Positions 5,959 to 6,918 of a stretch of DNA of 6,918 bases are shown in pieces; position 1 is the stretch's first letter, and each line of letters opens with the position of its first letter. Origin of the DNA: an uncultured Bacteroidales bacterium (GTDB lineage: Bacteria > Bacteroidota > Bacteroidia > Bacteroidales > Muribaculaceae); NCBI GenBank assembly GCA_900549375.1, contig URNY01000137.1:1-6918 (forward strand), read 5' to 3'. The notes below the pieces were generated by a model. The model was not told where the DNA came from. It searched no databases and was given only the letters and a program-made list of their open reading frames with translations. A program made the position numbers and the translations under genes.

Positions 5959-6080
5959 GATTTAGTAAATTGCAAGCAACGATTTAGTAAATCGTAAGCG
6001 ACAATTTAGTAAATCATAAACCCCCAAATAGTAAATTGTAATTCGTTAAAACAGTAAATTAAAAAAGCCTTGGCAGTAAA
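5959..6080. repeat. Six-copy, 22-bp-phased imperfect repeat with palindromic core
   Basis: The core AGTAAA(T) starts at 5964, 5986, 6008, 6030, 6053 and 6075, giving spacings of 22, 22, 22, 23 and 22 bases. The first three copies have the fuller core (G/A)ATTTAGTAAAT(C/T). Copy two, GATTTAGTAAATC at 5981-5993, is a perfect palindrome around a central G. Linkers of copies one and two are alike (GCAAGCAAC, GTAAGCGAC). Later copies decay towards the ftsI start, and the last falls at or just inside it. The array fills nearly the whole ftsL-ftsI gap. It may be a slippage-derived repeat or a set of protein-binding sites on one DNA face. Confidence 0.8.
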
Positions 6081-6918
6081 CAAGAAAAATATAATGACAC
6101 GTTACTTCTTCGTAGTCCTTGTCATGGGACTGATAGGAGTGGCTATTATCGTAAAAGGTACCGTCATCATGTTTGCCGAACGGCAGTACTGGCAAGATGT
6201 CGCCGACCGCTTTGTGAAGGAGAACGTCACCGTCAAGCCCAACCGGGGCAATATTCTTTCATCCGACGGCAAACTGATGGCAAGTTCCTTACCGGAGTAC
6301 CGCATTTACATGGACTTCAAAGCAGGCGGTCAGAAGAAAGACACCATGCTTATGAACCACCTGGGTGAAATCTGCGAGGGACTGCACCGGATATTCCCGG
6401 ATAAGAGCGCCGCCGAATTCAAGAGGCACCTGCTGAAAGGGCGCAAAAAGGGAAGCCGCAACTACCTGATCTATCCCAAACGCATCTCTTACATCCAGTA
6501 CAAAGAAGCCAAGCGGCTGCCGGTGTTCAACCTGAACAAATACAAGGGCGGCTTCCACGAGCAGACTTACAACCAGCGTAAAAAACCTTTCGGTTCTTTG
6601 GCAGCCCGTACATTGGGCGACCTCTACGCCGATACGGCACAAGGGGCAAAGAACGGCATTGAGCTTGCCTTTGACACCCTGCTGAAAGGACGCGACGGCA
6701 TTACCCACCGCCAGAAGGTGATGAACAAATACCTGAACATAGTGGACATCGCTCCCGTAGACGGTTGCGACATCATCTCCACCATCGACGTGGGCATGCA
6801 GGACATTTGTGAAAAGGCATTGATAGACAAACTGAAGGAAATCAACGCCAATGTAGGCGTCGCCGTACTGATGGAGGTGCAGACCGGAGAGGTAAAGGCA
6901 ATCGTCAATATGATGAAA
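6070..6918 (+). CDS. ftsI: Septal penicillin-binding protein FtsI/PBP3 (N-terminal part, runs off the window)
   Basis: The first 283 codons of a class B penicillin-binding protein, the transpeptidase that cross-links septal peptidoglycan. A transmembrane anchor (YFFVVLVMGLIGVAIIVKG) is followed by the pedestal (PBP dimer) domain with VKPNRGNILSSDGKLMASS, the PFGSLAARTLG segment and the GIELAFDTLLKGRDG segment. The transpeptidase domain begins around STIDVGMQDICEKAL and GVAVLMEVQTGEVKAIVN; the catalytic SxxK, SxN and KTG motifs lie beyond the window. I chose the TTG at 6070 because it adds AVNKKNI before MTRYFF, matching the basic N-terminal pattern of Bacteroidetes FtsI proteins. The ATG at 6094 is the alternative and would give a very short cytoplasmic tail. 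An in-frame stop at 6055-6057 bars longer versions. Identity is secure; the start is less so. Confidence 0.93.
   Translation, partial: MAVNKKNIMTRYFFVVLVMGLIGVAIIVKGTVIMFAERQYWQDVADRFVKENVTVKPNRGNILSSDGKLMASSLPEYRIYMDFKAGGQKKDTMLMNHLGEICEGLHRIFPDKSAAEFKRHLLKGRKKGSRNYLIYPKRISYIQYKEAKRLPVFNLNKYKGGFHEQTYNQRKKPFGSLAARTLGDLYADTAQGAKNGIELAFDTLLKGRDGITHRQKVMNKYLNIVDIAPVDGCDIISTIDVGMQDICEKALIDKLKEINANVGVAVLMEVQTGEVKAIVNMMK

Noticed and set aside
5959..6080. CRISPR array interpretation of the ftsL-ftsI repeats
   Set aside because: The repeat core is about 13 bases and the intervening segments about 9, far too short for CRISPR repeats and spacers, the copies are degenerate, and no cas gene is present.

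Overview
The window looks like a chromosomal piece of a gut-type Bacteroidales bacterium (Bacteroides or a near relative). The evidence is protein character (an outer-membrane barrel with an SPYSMYG-like N-terminus and a WFWKRKI-like C-terminus, Bacteroidetes-type FtsL and FtsI, a short orphan ECF sigma factor), promoter -7 elements resembling the Bacteroides TAnnTTTG consensus, and mostly weak Shine-Dalgarno sequences. All recognised genes lie on the + strand. No tRNA, rRNA, CRISPR array, insertion sequence or phage gene was seen.

Layout. (1) 10-3208 is an envelope block: an outer-membrane beta-barrel protein, an LptC-like lipoprotein (LPS export), and a CNNM/CBS/CorC_HlyC membrane protein of the 'hemolysin'/GldE-like type. 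(2) 3209-3376 is a very AT-rich spacer with a perfect 22-bp palindrome, a likely -7 promoter element and a 12-bp leader hairpin. It leads into (3) a solitary ECF sigma factor (3377-3883), closed by a clear intrinsic terminator at 3913-3952. (4) 3953-4142 is the control region of the division and cell-wall (dcw) cluster, with 10-bp-phased GTGGGG repeats that match an MraZ operator overlapping a promoter. (5) 4143-6918 is the start of the dcw cluster in its usual order, mraZ-rsmH-ftsL-ftsI, with ftsI running off the window end. Between ftsL and ftsI is an unusual array of six imperfect repeats spaced 22-23 bp, with palindromic cores.

How the genes fit together. The first block serves outer-membrane biogenesis. 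The last block serves septal peptidoglycan synthesis and is probably self-regulated by MraZ. The ECF gene between them has its own promoter and terminator and no adjacent anti-sigma gene, so its target is not visible here.

Most of the window is conserved housekeeping sequence and I see no convincing new multi-gene system. The points most worth a second look are the phased repeat array before ftsI, the palindrome and hairpin leader of the ECF gene, the MraZ operator, and a change in codon preference falling inside the ECF gene, which could mark a recombination or assembly join.
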